The notes under the pieces are model-generated. The model was not told where the DNA came from and did not search any database. It saw only the letters and a list, made by a program, of their open reading frames with translations. A stretch of 64,000 nucleotides of DNA from assembly GCA_965279355.1 (NCBI GenBank), contig OZ257155.1:1674001-1738000 (forward strand), read 5' to 3'. Position numbers and translations under genes: made by a program. This DNA comes from G965279355 sp965279355 (lineage in GTDB: Bacteria; Pseudomonadota; Alphaproteobacteria; CACIAM-22H2). Below are positions 53,348 through 62,393 of this stretch, in pieces (positions within the stretch are counted from its first letter, which is position 1; every line of letters starts with the position of its first letter).

Positions 53348-54319
53348 ATGACCTCGATGATCACACGCCTGGCGCTGGCCGCAGCGCTCTGCACCACCGC
53401 CGCGGCGGCCAGCGCGCAGCAAAACTTCCCGACCAAGCCGATCCGCATCGTCATCGGTCTTGGCGCCGGCGGCGTCTCCGATGCCATGGTCCGCACGATC
53501 ACCGACCAAATGACTCCGGGGCTGGGTCAGCCGTTCGTCCTTGAGAACATTCCGGGCGCCGGCGGCAACATCGCCATGGATACCGTCGCCAAGGCCCCGC
53601 CGGATGGCCATACGCTTCTGGAGATCGGTCCGGCAGCGGTGATCAACCCGTTTCTGTACAAATCGATGCCAATGGATCCGTTCAAGGATCTGATACCGAT
53701 GACGCCACTGGCGGTTGCGAACTTTGCCGTGTTCGTCGCCGCGAATGTTCCGGCGAAGAACGCCGGGGAGTTCATCACCTACGCCAAGGCGAATCCCGGC
53801 AAGGTTAACTATGGCTCGGTCGGTATCGGCACGGCCGGGCATCTCGCCGCCGTGATGTTCAGCCAGGCAGCCGGCATCCAGATGACCCACGTACCCTATC
53901 GCAACATCCAGCAGGCCGGCGGCGATCTCGCCAAGGGTGACGTGCATATCGTCTTCAACACGATCGCGCCGTTGAAGGGCCTGATGGATGGCGGGCAGAT
54001 ACGGCTGATCGGCTTCACCGGCGAACGCCGGGACCGCGAGTTTCCCAACGTACCGACGTTCTCCGAATCCGGACTTCCCGGCTTTAGTGTCGGCGGCTGG
54101 TGGATGTTCTTCGCGCCGAAGGGTACGCCGCTCGCCGTCGTCGAACGGCTCAACAACGAATTCATGACCGCGATGAAGAAGCCCGAGGTGCACGAGCGCT
54201 TTCTCCGCCTTGGCTTCGAACCGACCCCGATGACGCTCGCGGAATCGGCGCAATTCATGAAACGCGAAGCCGACAAATGGGGCCCGGCCGTGAAGGCATC
54301 AGGAGCGGTCGTCGAATGA
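53348..54319 (+). CDS. Bug-family (TctC) periplasmic solute-binding protein
   Basis: 323 residues, Sec signal peptide (about 1-23, AAAASAQQ). Typical features are FPTKPIRIVIGLGAGGVSDAMVR, LENIPGAGGNIAMDTVAKAPPDG, VNYGSVGIGTAGHLAAVMF, HVPYRNIQQAGGDLAKGDV and the C-terminal WGPAVKASG. It differs clearly from the Bug at 51277, so the ligands may differ. It overlaps the next gene by four bases (ATGA). Confidence 0.92.
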   Translation: MTSMITRLALAAALCTTAAAASAQQNFPTKPIRIVIGLGAGGVSDAMVRTITDQMTPGLGQPFVLENIPGAGGNIAMDTVAKAPPDGHTLLEIGPAAVINPFLYKSMPMDPFKDLIPMTPLAVANFAVFVAANVPAKNAGEFITYAKANPGKVNYGSVGIGTAGHLAAVMFSQAAGIQMTHVPYRNIQQAGGDLAKGDVHIVFNTIAPLKGLMDGGQIRLIGFTGERRDREFPNVPTFSESGLPGFSVGGWWMFFAPKGTPLAVVERLNNEFMTAMKKPEVHERFLRLGFEPTPMTLAESAQFMKREADKWGPAVKASGAVVE

Positions 54320-55098
54320 ACGGCGACATCCGGACCGCGACCGAATTCCTCGCCGGATTGAAGAACCCCGGCGCGGCAGCACTCGCTGCCCTGCTGACCG
54401 ACGATGCCGGGTTTCAGGCGCTCAATGTCGACCTGAAAGGCCGCGACGCGGTACTGAAGCGGCTTGGCGATACGGCCCAGACCTATGCCGATGCGACATT
54501 TGCCGGGCCCGAAGCCAAAGGCGCGGCAATCGAGGCGCGGGGTGTGCTGCCCAACAAGGCGCAGCTAACTCTAACTCTGCACCTGGAGGGCGGCCGCATC
54601 GCGCTGATACAGCAGCAGATGATCCCGGGCGCACCACGCGCCGCGACGCCTCTTAAGCTGCCGGCAGACGTGAAGGACCGCATCAACAATGCGCTGGCCC
54701 AGCGCCATCCGATCCTGATCGCCTATACCGACGGGACGGGCCAGCCGATCCTGACCTTTCGTGGCTCGACACAGGCCTTCAGCGACACACAACTGGCAAT
54801 CTGGATCCGCAACACCAGCGGCAACTTCCTGAAGTCGATCGCCAGAAACCCCAAGGTCGCGCTGATGTATCGCGACGAGGATGCCAAGGCGACCTACAAC
54901 TTCATCGGCCGCGCCCGCGTCGACAGCAGCGAAGCGGCGCGTGCGCAGGTCTATGCGACCATGGCCAAGATCGAGAAGGACCACGACTTCGCACATGCCG
55001 GCGTGGCCGTGATCATCGATATCGATCGCGTCGAGGGTTACGCCGGTCTCGGTCCGACCGGTCCGGTCGATCCGATCCGGATGGAGCGGACCGCCTAG
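54316..55098 (+). CDS. NTF2-like domain fused to a PNPOx-type FMN-binding split barrel
   Basis: 260 residues. Residues about 1-105 look like a SnoaL/NTF2-type cone (TEFLAGLKNPGAAALAALLTD to HLEGGRIALIQQQMI). Residues about 115-255 match the pyridoxamine phosphate oxidase-like barrel: RHPILIAYTDGTGQPILTFRG, IWIRNTSGNFLKSIARNPKVALMYRD and NFIGRARVDSSE. It may be a flavin or F420-type reductase or binding protein acting on the operon's substrate. Its ATG overlaps the Bug stop. Confidence 0.75.
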   Translation: MNGDIRTATEFLAGLKNPGAAALAALLTDDAGFQALNVDLKGRDAVLKRLGDTAQTYADATFAGPEAKGAAIEARGVLPNKAQLTLTLHLEGGRIALIQQQMIPGAPRAATPLKLPADVKDRINNALAQRHPILIAYTDGTGQPILTFRGSTQAFSDTQLAIWIRNTSGNFLKSIARNPKVALMYRDEDAKATYNFIGRARVDSSEAARAQVYATMAKIEKDHDFAHAGVAVIIDIDRVEGYAGLGPTGPVDPIRMERTA

Positions 55099-55099
55099 G

Positions 55100-56767
55100 T
55101 CATCGCGGCAGCAGCGTCTCCGCAATGATGCGGACGATCTCGGCGTAGCTCTTCAGCAGCAGATACGTGAGCGCGCCCGCTGCAATACCCGCAATAGCCC
55201 AGCCCCAGCCGATCCCCGCCAAACCCGAAGCCAGAATACCCGCCAGGGCAATGAACAGCCCGACCGCGACAGCGAGCGCATTGCCGTGGCGTAACAGGAA
55301 CTGCACGGCCGGATAGCGGATCGTCGTCGGGGGCGATGCGACCGCAACCTGCGTTGCGCCTGCCGCGATCACGATGCTGTTCGCGGCGCGCCAGCCAAAC
55401 ACCAGCGCCTTGGCGAGACCGCCGGAGTAGCCGACATAAGGGCCGCCTTCGAGACCGCCGATGCTGCCGCCCGCCGCATAAAGTCCTTCGATCGACCCGC
55501 CGTTCTTGTGCTGCACGCGCGCCGAGGCATCGATGGCAAGACCGCCCATCGTGTAGGTGATGCCGGAGCACAACGGTACGGCGTAATAGGGCGGCTGGCG
55601 CAGCGCCATTGGCTTGGAGCCCCAGGGATGGCTCTTGTCGACACTGCGCGCTGGCGAGAGGCTAGCGAGATCGTCAGCATCCACCGCGCGGTTGAACGCG
55701 GCAACGGTTTCGGCCAGCGCATCCGCAGGCAGACCGGCCTTCGCCGCCAGCTCATCGAGCGTGCCGCAGCGATGGAAGGTTGCACCCAGCTCTTCGAGGT
55801 ACGGATTGGCCGACATCACGAAGAGCTTGCCGCTCGCCTCCCACACCGCCTGATCGAAAATGGCAACGGCTTCGAGCGGATCGTCGAGCCTGGCGATGGC
55901 ATTCGCGACCGATACGCCCGCGCACCCTTCATCAGTGAAGCGCTTCCCCTGCGCATTCACCGCGAGGCCGGCGGCGATGGGGAAATCGATGGTCGGATAC
56001 GGCCAGAGGTCGGGATTGGTCATGGCGTCGCGGCTCTGCACATGGCCGTAGAAGCACTCCATGTCGGTGAGCTTCGCGCCGACGGCCTCGGCCATCAGCA
56101 GACCGTCACCGCGTCCGCTCCCTGCATTCCGCTGCAGCAGGCGCTCCGGCCGCTTGCTGACGAACCGGCGCAGCAGATCGGGATTGGCCTGGAAGCCACC
56201 ATCGGCGATCACCACGGCGCGCGAAGTGAAACGCTCGCCACCGTCCGCGAGAACACCGGTGCAGCGTCCCTTCTCCATCAGAAGCGCGCGCGCCCGTACG
56301 CCGCGCCGCACCTGCCCACCCCGCTCGCGCAGTTTCGCTTCGAGCAGCGGCAGCATCACGTCGCCCGCGCGCCCCTCCCAATGCAGCCCAGGCTGGCGCA
56401 ACGACGGCGGCGACAGCACCGCCGTGCTGGAATCGTTGGCGCCGCCACGGATCAGTTTGACGCCCTGCGCCTCCAGCCACTGGATCGCCGGACCGGCATC
56501 GCCGGCCAACGCATCGGCCAGCGCCGGATCGACATAGTCATGTGACGCGGCATCGATGGCGCGACGCAGATTGTCCTTGCCGCCGCGGATATCGTGCAGC
56601 GCGATCTGAAAGAAACCCATGGTGATGCGCGAATTGCAGAGATAGCGCTCCTCGCTCCCCTGCTCCAGCACAACCACCCGCAACCCGGCCTCGGCGCAAC
56701 GGTTGGCGGCGGTCAGCCCGGCCAGACCGCCACCCACAACGACGACATCGAAAGAAGCTGAATTCAT
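55100..56767 (-). CDS. FAD-dependent fumarate reductase/tricarballylate dehydrogenase-like protein with C-terminal membrane hairpin
   Basis: 555 residues from the ATG at 56767. The Rossmann FAD motif VVVVGGGLAGLTAANRCAEAG is followed by the dinucleotide acidic residue in VVLEQGSE. The substrate domain shows MGFFQIALHD, GSGRGDGLLMAEAVGAKL, GKRFTDEG and the C-terminal FAD segment GLYAAGGSIGGLEGGPYVGYSGGLA. The flavin enzyme ends near residue 470. After that, two transmembrane helices (about 495-540, AVAVGLFIALAGILASGLAG and GWAIAGIAAGALTYLLL) are added, which is uncommon. It converges on the NTF2/PNPOx gene with one base between the stops. Confidence 0.85.
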   Translation of the reverse strand: MNSASFDVVVVGGGLAGLTAANRCAEAGLRVVVLEQGSEERYLCNSRITMGFFQIALHDIRGGKDNLRRAIDAASHDYVDPALADALAGDAGPAIQWLEAQGVKLIRGGANDSSTAVLSPPSLRQPGLHWEGRAGDVMLPLLEAKLRERGGQVRRGVRARALLMEKGRCTGVLADGGERFTSRAVVIADGGFQANPDLLRRFVSKRPERLLQRNAGSGRGDGLLMAEAVGAKLTDMECFYGHVQSRDAMTNPDLWPYPTIDFPIAAGLAVNAQGKRFTDEGCAGVSVANAIARLDDPLEAVAIFDQAVWEASGKLFVMSANPYLEELGATFHRCGTLDELAAKAGLPADALAETVAAFNRAVDADDLASLSPARSVDKSHPWGSKPMALRQPPYYAVPLCSGITYTMGGLAIDASARVQHKNGGSIEGLYAAGGSIGGLEGGPYVGYSGGLAKALVFGWRAANSIVIAAGATQVAVASPPTTIRYPAVQFLLRHGNALAVAVGLFIALAGILASGLAGIGWGWAIAGIAAGALTYLLLKSYAEIVRIIAETLLPR

Positions 56768-56962
56768 GCCGCCCTTATACTGGCTGCGTTGCTCCCAAGA
56801 AAGTCCGCGCTCCGAGCCCCTCCGCAATCTTACGTAGTACGTCGGCATGATTGTTCACCCGGGGCCACGATGAGATGGTCACTTCGGGCCCCCGGAGCAA
56901 CAAACAACGCGAGGGGCATTAACCATCTTAAGCGGCATGGTCCGCAGCGAGCCGGGGGCTTC

Positions 56963-57601
56963 ATGTTATTGGCTAATTCTACGGACGGTCCGTCGGCGCT
57001 TTCCGCAGCGACGCTGGCCTGCCTCGATACCGTCCAGAAGCTCAAAAACAAGGATGTTTCACAGCATGCGGGACGCGTCGGCCAATCGTCGGTGGTGATC
57101 GCCAAAGCGATCGGCCTAGAAGACAGTTTTGCCGCCGCGATCGGCGCCGCCGCCAATCACCACGATATCGGAAAGGTCGTCATTCCCGACGCGATCATGC
57201 TCAAGCCGGGACCCCTGACGCCCGACGAGTGGGTGCTGATGAAATCGCATTGCCGGGTCGGTCACGACATCCTCAAGGGCAGCGGCGATGCGGTTCTTGC
57301 ACTCGCGGCAAGTATCGCGCTTCTTCACCACGAGGCATGCGACGGAACCGGGTATCCCCACGGGCTGACATGCGACCAGATCCCCATTGAAGCCCGGATC
57401 GTCGGGTTGTGCGATGTCTACGACGCACTGCGCGAGGATCGCCCCTACCGCAAGGGCTTTGGCCATGAGGTCGCCTGCGACATCATCCTCAAGGGCGATG
57501 CCCGCACCAAACCGAGCCGTTTCGATCCCGATATCCTGTCGGCGTTTTCCCGGGTTCATCACCAGCTTGATAAGGTCTTTACCGCGCCGCTCGCGATCTA
57601 A
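56963..57601 (+). CDS. HD-GYP domain phosphodiesterase-like protein
   Basis: 212 residues consisting almost entirely of an HD-GYP domain. Metal ligands include the HD of NHHDIGK (66-71), HCRVGHDIL, HH at 122-123, and the GYP signature in HEACDGTGYPHGL (123-135). DVYDALREDRPYRKG closes the site. It is probably a c-di-GMP hydrolase to GMP. No sensor domain is attached. The ATG at 56963 with GGGGGC upstream is chosen. The frame stays open to 56789, but that extra part is not domain-like. Confidence 0.85.
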   Translation: MLLANSTDGPSALSAATLACLDTVQKLKNKDVSQHAGRVGQSSVVIAKAIGLEDSFAAAIGAAANHHDIGKVVIPDAIMLKPGPLTPDEWVLMKSHCRVGHDILKGSGDAVLALAASIALLHHEACDGTGYPHGLTCDQIPIEARIVGLCDVYDALREDRPYRKGFGHEVACDIILKGDARTKPSRFDPDILSAFSRVHHQLDKVFTAPLAI

Positions 57602-57654
57602 AATGCACCGCGAAGTCTGAGCACATACACCGGGGGCCGGTTTATAGTCGCCCG

Positions 57655-60438
57655 GTGACGACGACTCGCACATTTTCCCTGCCTGTCCCTGCCCTGGTCG
57701 CCGGTGCCGCGCGCGCCGTCTGGCTGACGCCGGCCGGTGAAATCGAACTGCTTTCGCATGCCGAAGCCGGCCGCCGCGCCGTCGCAGGTCCCTGCCTGCT
57801 GGTTCATGCGCCAGCCACCGCGCGGCGACTCGGTATCGAGCGGCTCCGCGGTTACGACCTGCTGGAACTCTTTGCCTTTGTGCGCCCGGCGCGTTTCTGT
57901 CTCCCGACCCCGAAGGGCCTCGCCGAGGCCACCAGCCTGCCGCTGCCGCATGGCATTGAAGCTGAAGCCGTCTGCCTCGCCGACATCGCCGACGCACTCC
58001 TCAACGAACTTGCTGCCGGGCGCGACACTGACCCGGATCTGATAGCAACCGCGCGCGCGATGACCCGCGGCGGCTGGCTGTGGGGCAAATTGGTTCTGGC
58101 GGCCTTGAACGACGAACCCGGCGCCTATGAACTGCACAAATCCTACGCGTCGCTGGAGCCGTGGCGCCGCCTGCCGGAATGGTCGGAGCATGCGCCCGAG
58201 CCCTCACCAGGCAGCATGCCGGTCGAGCCAGTCGAAGCCCGCGCACGGCTGGTACAGATGCTCGGCAGCGAATCCGAACCGCGGCCGCAGCAGGCAGACT
58301 ATGCCTCCGCCGTGTCACAGGCTTTCATGCCGCGCCAGGAAGAGGGCACGCCGCGCGCGGTGCTGGCCGAAGCGGGGACCGGCGTCGGCAAGACACTGGG
58401 CTATCTCGCCCCCGCCAGCGTATGGGCGGAAAAGAATGGCGGCGCCGTCTGGGTCTCGACGTATACGCGCAACCTGCAGCACCAGATTGACCGCGAGCTC
58501 GATCGCCTTCATCCTGATCCCGATGAAAAGGCGCGCAAGGTCGTCTTGCGCAAGGGGCGCGAGAACTACCTCTGCCTGCTCAATGTCGAGGAGGCCGTCG
58601 GCAACCTCACCACCGCGCCGCAGAATGCGCCCGCCCTCGGCCTGATGGCGCGCTGGGCCCGCCGCACCCGCGACGGCGACATGGTCGGTGGCGACTTTCC
58701 CGCCTGGCTGCTGGATCTGATGGGACGCGCGCGGACGCGCGGTCTTGCCGACCGGCGGGGCGAATGCATCTATTCGGCCTGCAGCCACTATCACAAGTGC
58801 TTCATCGAAAAGAGCGTACGCCGCGCGCGGCGCGCCGACATCGTGATCGCCAACCACGCGCTGGTGATGCATCAGGCGGCGCTGGCCAATATCGGCATCG
58901 GCAACGATGACGCGAATACTGCGCCGCAGCGCTACGTCTTCGACGAGGGCCATCACGTCTTCGACGCCGCCGACAGCGCGTTCTCCTCATTGCTGTCCGG
59001 TGAGGAAGCGCACGACCTGCGGCGCTGGCTGCTCGGTCCCGAGGGCGGACGCAAATCCCGCGCGCGCGGCCTGAAATCGCGCGCCGGCGATCTCGTTGCC
59101 GGTGACGGCGACGCGGAACGGGCACTCGATGCGGCGCTGCAGGCGGCCCGCGCGCTGCCCGCCGATGGCTGGCTGGCCCGCATCTCCGGCCCGCCACTGA
59201 CGCGCAATCCCAACGGTCAGGCAGAGACATTCCTGTCGCTGGTGCGCGATCAGGTCTATGCGCGCGCCAAGGATGTCGAGGATGGGTTCAGCCTGGAGGC
59301 AGACGCGCGCCCGGCCGATCCGCTGCTGCTCGAAGCCGCCATGAGCCTGATGCAGGCCCTGGCCAAGCTGGAGGCTCCGCTTCGCGAGCTGGCGCTGAAG
59401 CTGCTCAACAAGCTGGACGATGAGGCATCCGATCTGGACACCGCCATGCGCGGCCGCATCGAGGCGGTCGCGCGCGGCCTGCGCCGTCGCGCGGAAACCG
59501 TGGTCGGTGGCTGGCGGGCGATGCTGAAAGCACTGCCCGACGAGCGTCCCGAGGAATTCGTCGACTGGTTTGCCGTCGATCGCGTGGACGGCCGCGACAT
59601 CGATATCGGTTTCCACCGCCACTGGATCGATCCAACTGTGCCGTTTGTTGATGCCGTGGCGCGGCCGGCGCATGGCGTGCTGATCACATCTGCCACGCTC
59701 ACCGACATCTCCGGCGTGCCGACGGTCGAGGAGAGCGAGGTGATCGAGACCGGCTGGCGCTCGGCGGAGGCGCGCACCGGTGCCAGGCACTTGCCGCATG
59801 CCTGGCGCGCCCGCGTGCCCTCGCCCTTCGACTACGCCAACCGCACCCGCGTGCTGGTGGTGAACGATCTCAAGCGCGAGGACACGGTGCAGGCCGCCGC
59901 GGCCTATCGCGAACTGTTCCTGGCTTCGGGCGGCGGTGCGCTCGGCCTGTTCACGGCGATCCATCGCCTGCGGCAGGTGCATGCCCGCATCGCAGGGCCG
60001 CTGGAGCAGGCCGGCATGAGCCTGTGGGCGCAGCATGTCGATCAGCTCGACACCTCGACCCTTATCGACATTTTCCGCAACGATCGCGATTCCTGCCTGC
60101 TCGGCACCGACGCCGTGCGCGACGGTGTCGACGTGCCGGGCTCGAGCCTGCGCCTGATCGTGTTCGACCGCGTGCCGTGGCCGCGCCCCGATATCCTGCA
60201 CAAAGCTCGCAAGGCGGTCTCCGGCGGCGCGGCCTATGACGACATGATTACGCGCCTCAGGCTCAAGCAGGCCTTCGGGCGCCTCATCCGCAAGGCCGAC
60301 GATACCGGCGTGTTCGTGATGCTGGATTCCAGATTGCCGTCGCGGCTTGCCGGCGCGTTTCCGCCTGGGGTGGAAATTCAGCGCATCGGCCTTGCCGAAG
60401 CGATCCGGACAGTGCGCGAATTTCTGGTACCGGTCTGA
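57655..60438 (+). CDS. DinG/XPD-type ATP-dependent DNA helicase
   Basis: 927 residues of the iron-sulfur superfamily 2 helicases. Walker A is AEAGTGVGKTLGYL (about 239-252). Cys307, Cys371, Cys376 and Cys382 (YLCLLN, CIYSACSHYHKC) form the predicted [4Fe-4S] cluster. The DEAH box reads DEGHH (430-434). The C-terminal helicase half has the SATLTD signature, LGTDAVRDGVDVPGSSL and RLKQAFGRLIRKADD. It unwinds DNA (and R-loops in DinG). It has a roughly 230-residue N-terminal extension. The start is a GTG. It follows the HD-GYP gene by 53 bases. Confidence 0.93.
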   Translation: MTTTRTFSLPVPALVAGAARAVWLTPAGEIELLSHAEAGRRAVAGPCLLVHAPATARRLGIERLRGYDLLELFAFVRPARFCLPTPKGLAEATSLPLPHGIEAEAVCLADIADALLNELAAGRDTDPDLIATARAMTRGGWLWGKLVLAALNDEPGAYELHKSYASLEPWRRLPEWSEHAPEPSPGSMPVEPVEARARLVQMLGSESEPRPQQADYASAVSQAFMPRQEEGTPRAVLAEAGTGVGKTLGYLAPASVWAEKNGGAVWVSTYTRNLQHQIDRELDRLHPDPDEKARKVVLRKGRENYLCLLNVEEAVGNLTTAPQNAPALGLMARWARRTRDGDMVGGDFPAWLLDLMGRARTRGLADRRGECIYSACSHYHKCFIEKSVRRARRADIVIANHALVMHQAALANIGIGNDDANTAPQRYVFDEGHHVFDAADSAFSSLLSGEEAHDLRRWLLGPEGGRKSRARGLKSRAGDLVAGDGDAERALDAALQAARALPADGWLARISGPPLTRNPNGQAETFLSLVRDQVYARAKDVEDGFSLEADARPADPLLLEAAMSLMQALAKLEAPLRELALKLLNKLDDEASDLDTAMRGRIEAVARGLRRRAETVVGGWRAMLKALPDERPEEFVDWFAVDRVDGRDIDIGFHRHWIDPTVPFVDAVARPAHGVLITSATLTDISGVPTVEESEVIETGWRSAEARTGARHLPHAWRARVPSPFDYANRTRVLVVNDLKREDTVQAAAAYRELFLASGGGALGLFTAIHRLRQVHARIAGPLEQAGMSLWAQHVDQLDTSTLIDIFRNDRDSCLLGTDAVRDGVDVPGSSLRLIVFDRVPWPRPDILHKARKAVSGGAAYDDMITRLRLKQAFGRLIRKADDTGVFVMLDSRLPSRLAGAFPPGVEIQRIGLAEAIRTVREFLVPV

Positions 60439-60445
60439 TTACGGT

Positions 60446-61264
60446 TCAGGCCGCCAGCTTTTCCTGTGCCTTCGCGTAGTCGAAACCGATCGGCGGCAAG
60501 CGTCCGTTCACCGCATCGTCAAGTTTCTGCCCGCTCAACGGATAACCGAATTGGGAATTGCGCATCTTGATCCGGGCCTTGAGTTGCAGGATCGACAGGT
60601 CCTCTAGGAGCTTCCAGTCGCTGGCACCCATGTTTTCGTCGCCAAGGCCGACAACCCCCTTCAGCATGTGCCCGAATTCGTCTTCATAGACCTTGGTGCA
60701 GGCCTCGGCGATCACTTCGTCGGCACGTGCGTGTTTGCCGCCGTTGCGATTCCTGAGCTTCATGCCTTCCGCGAACAACGTGCAATAGCCGCCCTCGGTA
60801 AACTTGGTCGCCCGCAGCCCAATCTCGGGATATTCACGCTTATGGGCAAAGCGAAGCTCGGAAAGTTCCATGTCCTCTTTCCAGGGAACCTTGCAGCCGG
60901 CCGGTGTCATCTTCCTTTCGCCAGGGAGTGCCAGCGCGTCATAGGCATCGGCAAAGGCGCAGTAATGCGCGAACTCCGCCCATAGACCTTCGGCAATATC
61001 CCGGATCGTATGGCGATCGATCTCGGTATCGGCCTTGGGGAAGGCCGCCAGCAGTTCCTCCGCCGCCGAGACCAGCATTCCTTTCTCGTACGACGAAAAG
61101 CCAGACCCCCAGGTTTCCTTGGAGCATTGATACTCCAGCCAGCGACGATCGCTTTCGCGGCTCCGCTGATCCCACCCCCAGTACGCCTTGAACACCTCTG
61201 CTTCGCCCGCCCAGTAGGGGGCAGCGGCGTCGATAAGCTTCACGAGTTGGGAACTAACGGCCAT
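60446..61264 (-). CDS. Ferritin-like helical protein of unknown function, two ExxH motifs
   Basis: 272 residues, no named family recognised. It is mainly helical with no signal peptide. Two ExxH motifs, Glu97-x2-His100 (LWAEFAHYC) and Glu196-x2-His199 (YEDEFGHML), with acidic residues at 157 and 166, match the E/ExxH ligand pattern of ferritin-like diiron proteins. AGGAGG precedes the ATG. It converges on the DinG gene with seven bases between the stops and is a monocistronic unit. Confidence 0.7.
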   Translation of the reverse strand: MAVSSQLVKLIDAAAPYWAGEAEVFKAYWGWDQRSRESDRRWLEYQCSKETWGSGFSSYEKGMLVSAAEELLAAFPKADTEIDRHTIRDIAEGLWAEFAHYCAFADAYDALALPGERKMTPAGCKVPWKEDMELSELRFAHKREYPEIGLRATKFTEGGYCTLFAEGMKLRNRNGGKHARADEVIAEACTKVYEDEFGHMLKGVVGLGDENMGASDWKLLEDLSILQLKARIKMRNSQFGYPLSGQKLDDAVNGRLPPIGFDYAKAQEKLAA

Positions 61265-61334
61265 GCGAACCTCCTCTTGTCACGGATTTTGATCCGCGTA
61301 CGGAGGAGAGCCTAACACTAGGCAGACTGCGCCG

Positions 61335-62291
61335 TCACGGTCGCACGCCCGCAAACAACACCATCAGCACCGACAGCGTCACGACCGAGAGAACCGTCGA
61401 CGCCAGAATCGTGGCAGACGTCCGCGCGACGTAGATGCCGTAATTACTGGCCACCACGAAACTCACGGCACCCGCCGGCAGGGCTGCGAGGACGACCGTC
61501 GCCGCGAACCAGTAGCCCTCAAGACCGACGGCAGTCGCGAGCACCCAGGTGATGGCCGGGTAAACAAGCAGCTTGATCACGATCAGGAAGCCGACTTCCG
61601 CAGCCTTGCGGCCGCCGACCAGATTGCCGAGCGACTGCGATGCCAGAAACAGGCCGATGGCAAACAGCGCCCCAGGTCCCGCCGCAGCTCCCAGCAGATC
61701 GCAGAACGTGGTGACGGGCTTGGGCAGCGGAATGCTGAGAGCGCTCCACAGCAGGCCCAGTAGCGGCGCTATGACCAGCGGATTGGTCACGAGTGCCCGG
61801 CCGGCATGGACGATGGCGGCGCGCGCACCGGCTGCCCCTTTCAGCTCGGCCTCAATCGCCGCAACGATGGCGCCGACCATCACCGCGCTGTTGATCACCG
61901 AGGCGATGATCACCGGCAGCATCCCTTCCGGCCCATAGGCCGTCATGAACAGCGGGATGCCCATATAGCCGCTGTTCGAATAGGAGCCGAGAAAGCCGGC
62001 AAACGCTGTTTCCGAGGGACGTCCGGGAAAGACCACCCGCGCGATCAGCACTGTGATCCCCGCTGTCAGGACGATGCCGCCCATGAAGGCAATCAGGAAC
62101 GGCAGGTTGAACACCTGCGCGACCGGCACCCGCGCCATGCCGATGAACAGCAGCGGCGGCAGCGCGAAGTAGTAGACAAAGCTGTTCAGCGCCTCGGTGC
62201 TGCCCTGCCCCAGGACCTTGAACTTGCCGGCGAGAAAGCCGGCGAGGATGAGCCCGAAAACCGGGAGGACGACGTCGAGGATGACCTGCAT
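61335..62291 (-). CDS. AEC-family (auxin efflux carrier-like) permease
   Basis: 318 residues with about ten predicted membrane segments in two inverted halves. AEC features are VLPVFGLILAGFLAGKF, LNSFVYYFALPPLLFIGMAR, SYSNSGYMGIPLFMTAYG, the mid-protein LVTNPLVIAPLLGLLW and the late LAALPAGAVSFVVASNYG. It is probably an exporter or uniporter of a small organic anion such as malonate or malate. It lies downstream of the metallo-beta-lactamase-fold gene but behind that gene's terminator. Confidence 0.92.
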   Translation of the reverse strand: MQVILDVVLPVFGLILAGFLAGKFKVLGQGSTEALNSFVYYFALPPLLFIGMARVPVAQVFNLPFLIAFMGGIVLTAGITVLIARVVFPGRPSETAFAGFLGSYSNSGYMGIPLFMTAYGPEGMLPVIIASVINSAVMVGAIVAAIEAELKGAAGARAAIVHAGRALVTNPLVIAPLLGLLWSALSIPLPKPVTTFCDLLGAAAGPGALFAIGLFLASQSLGNLVGGRKAAEVGFLIVIKLLVYPAITWVLATAVGLEGYWFAATVVLAALPAGAVSFVVASNYGIYVARTSATILASTVLSVVTLSVLMVLFAGVRP

Positions 62292-62337
62292 GAAGTCGCC
62301 AACCTAGACGACCGCCCCCCCAAAAAGAAGGGTGGAT

Positions 62338-62368
62338 AAAAAAAAGGGCGGATCCCGCAACCCGCCCT
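62338..62368 (-). terminator. Rho-independent terminator of the MBL-fold gene
   Basis: On the minus strand AGGGCGG pairs with CCGCCCT (62345-62351 and 62362-62368, 10-base loop), followed by eight T (plus-strand A-run 62338-62345). Confidence 0.85.
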
Positions 62369-62393
62369 GAACCTAAGACTGAATGGAATTCGA

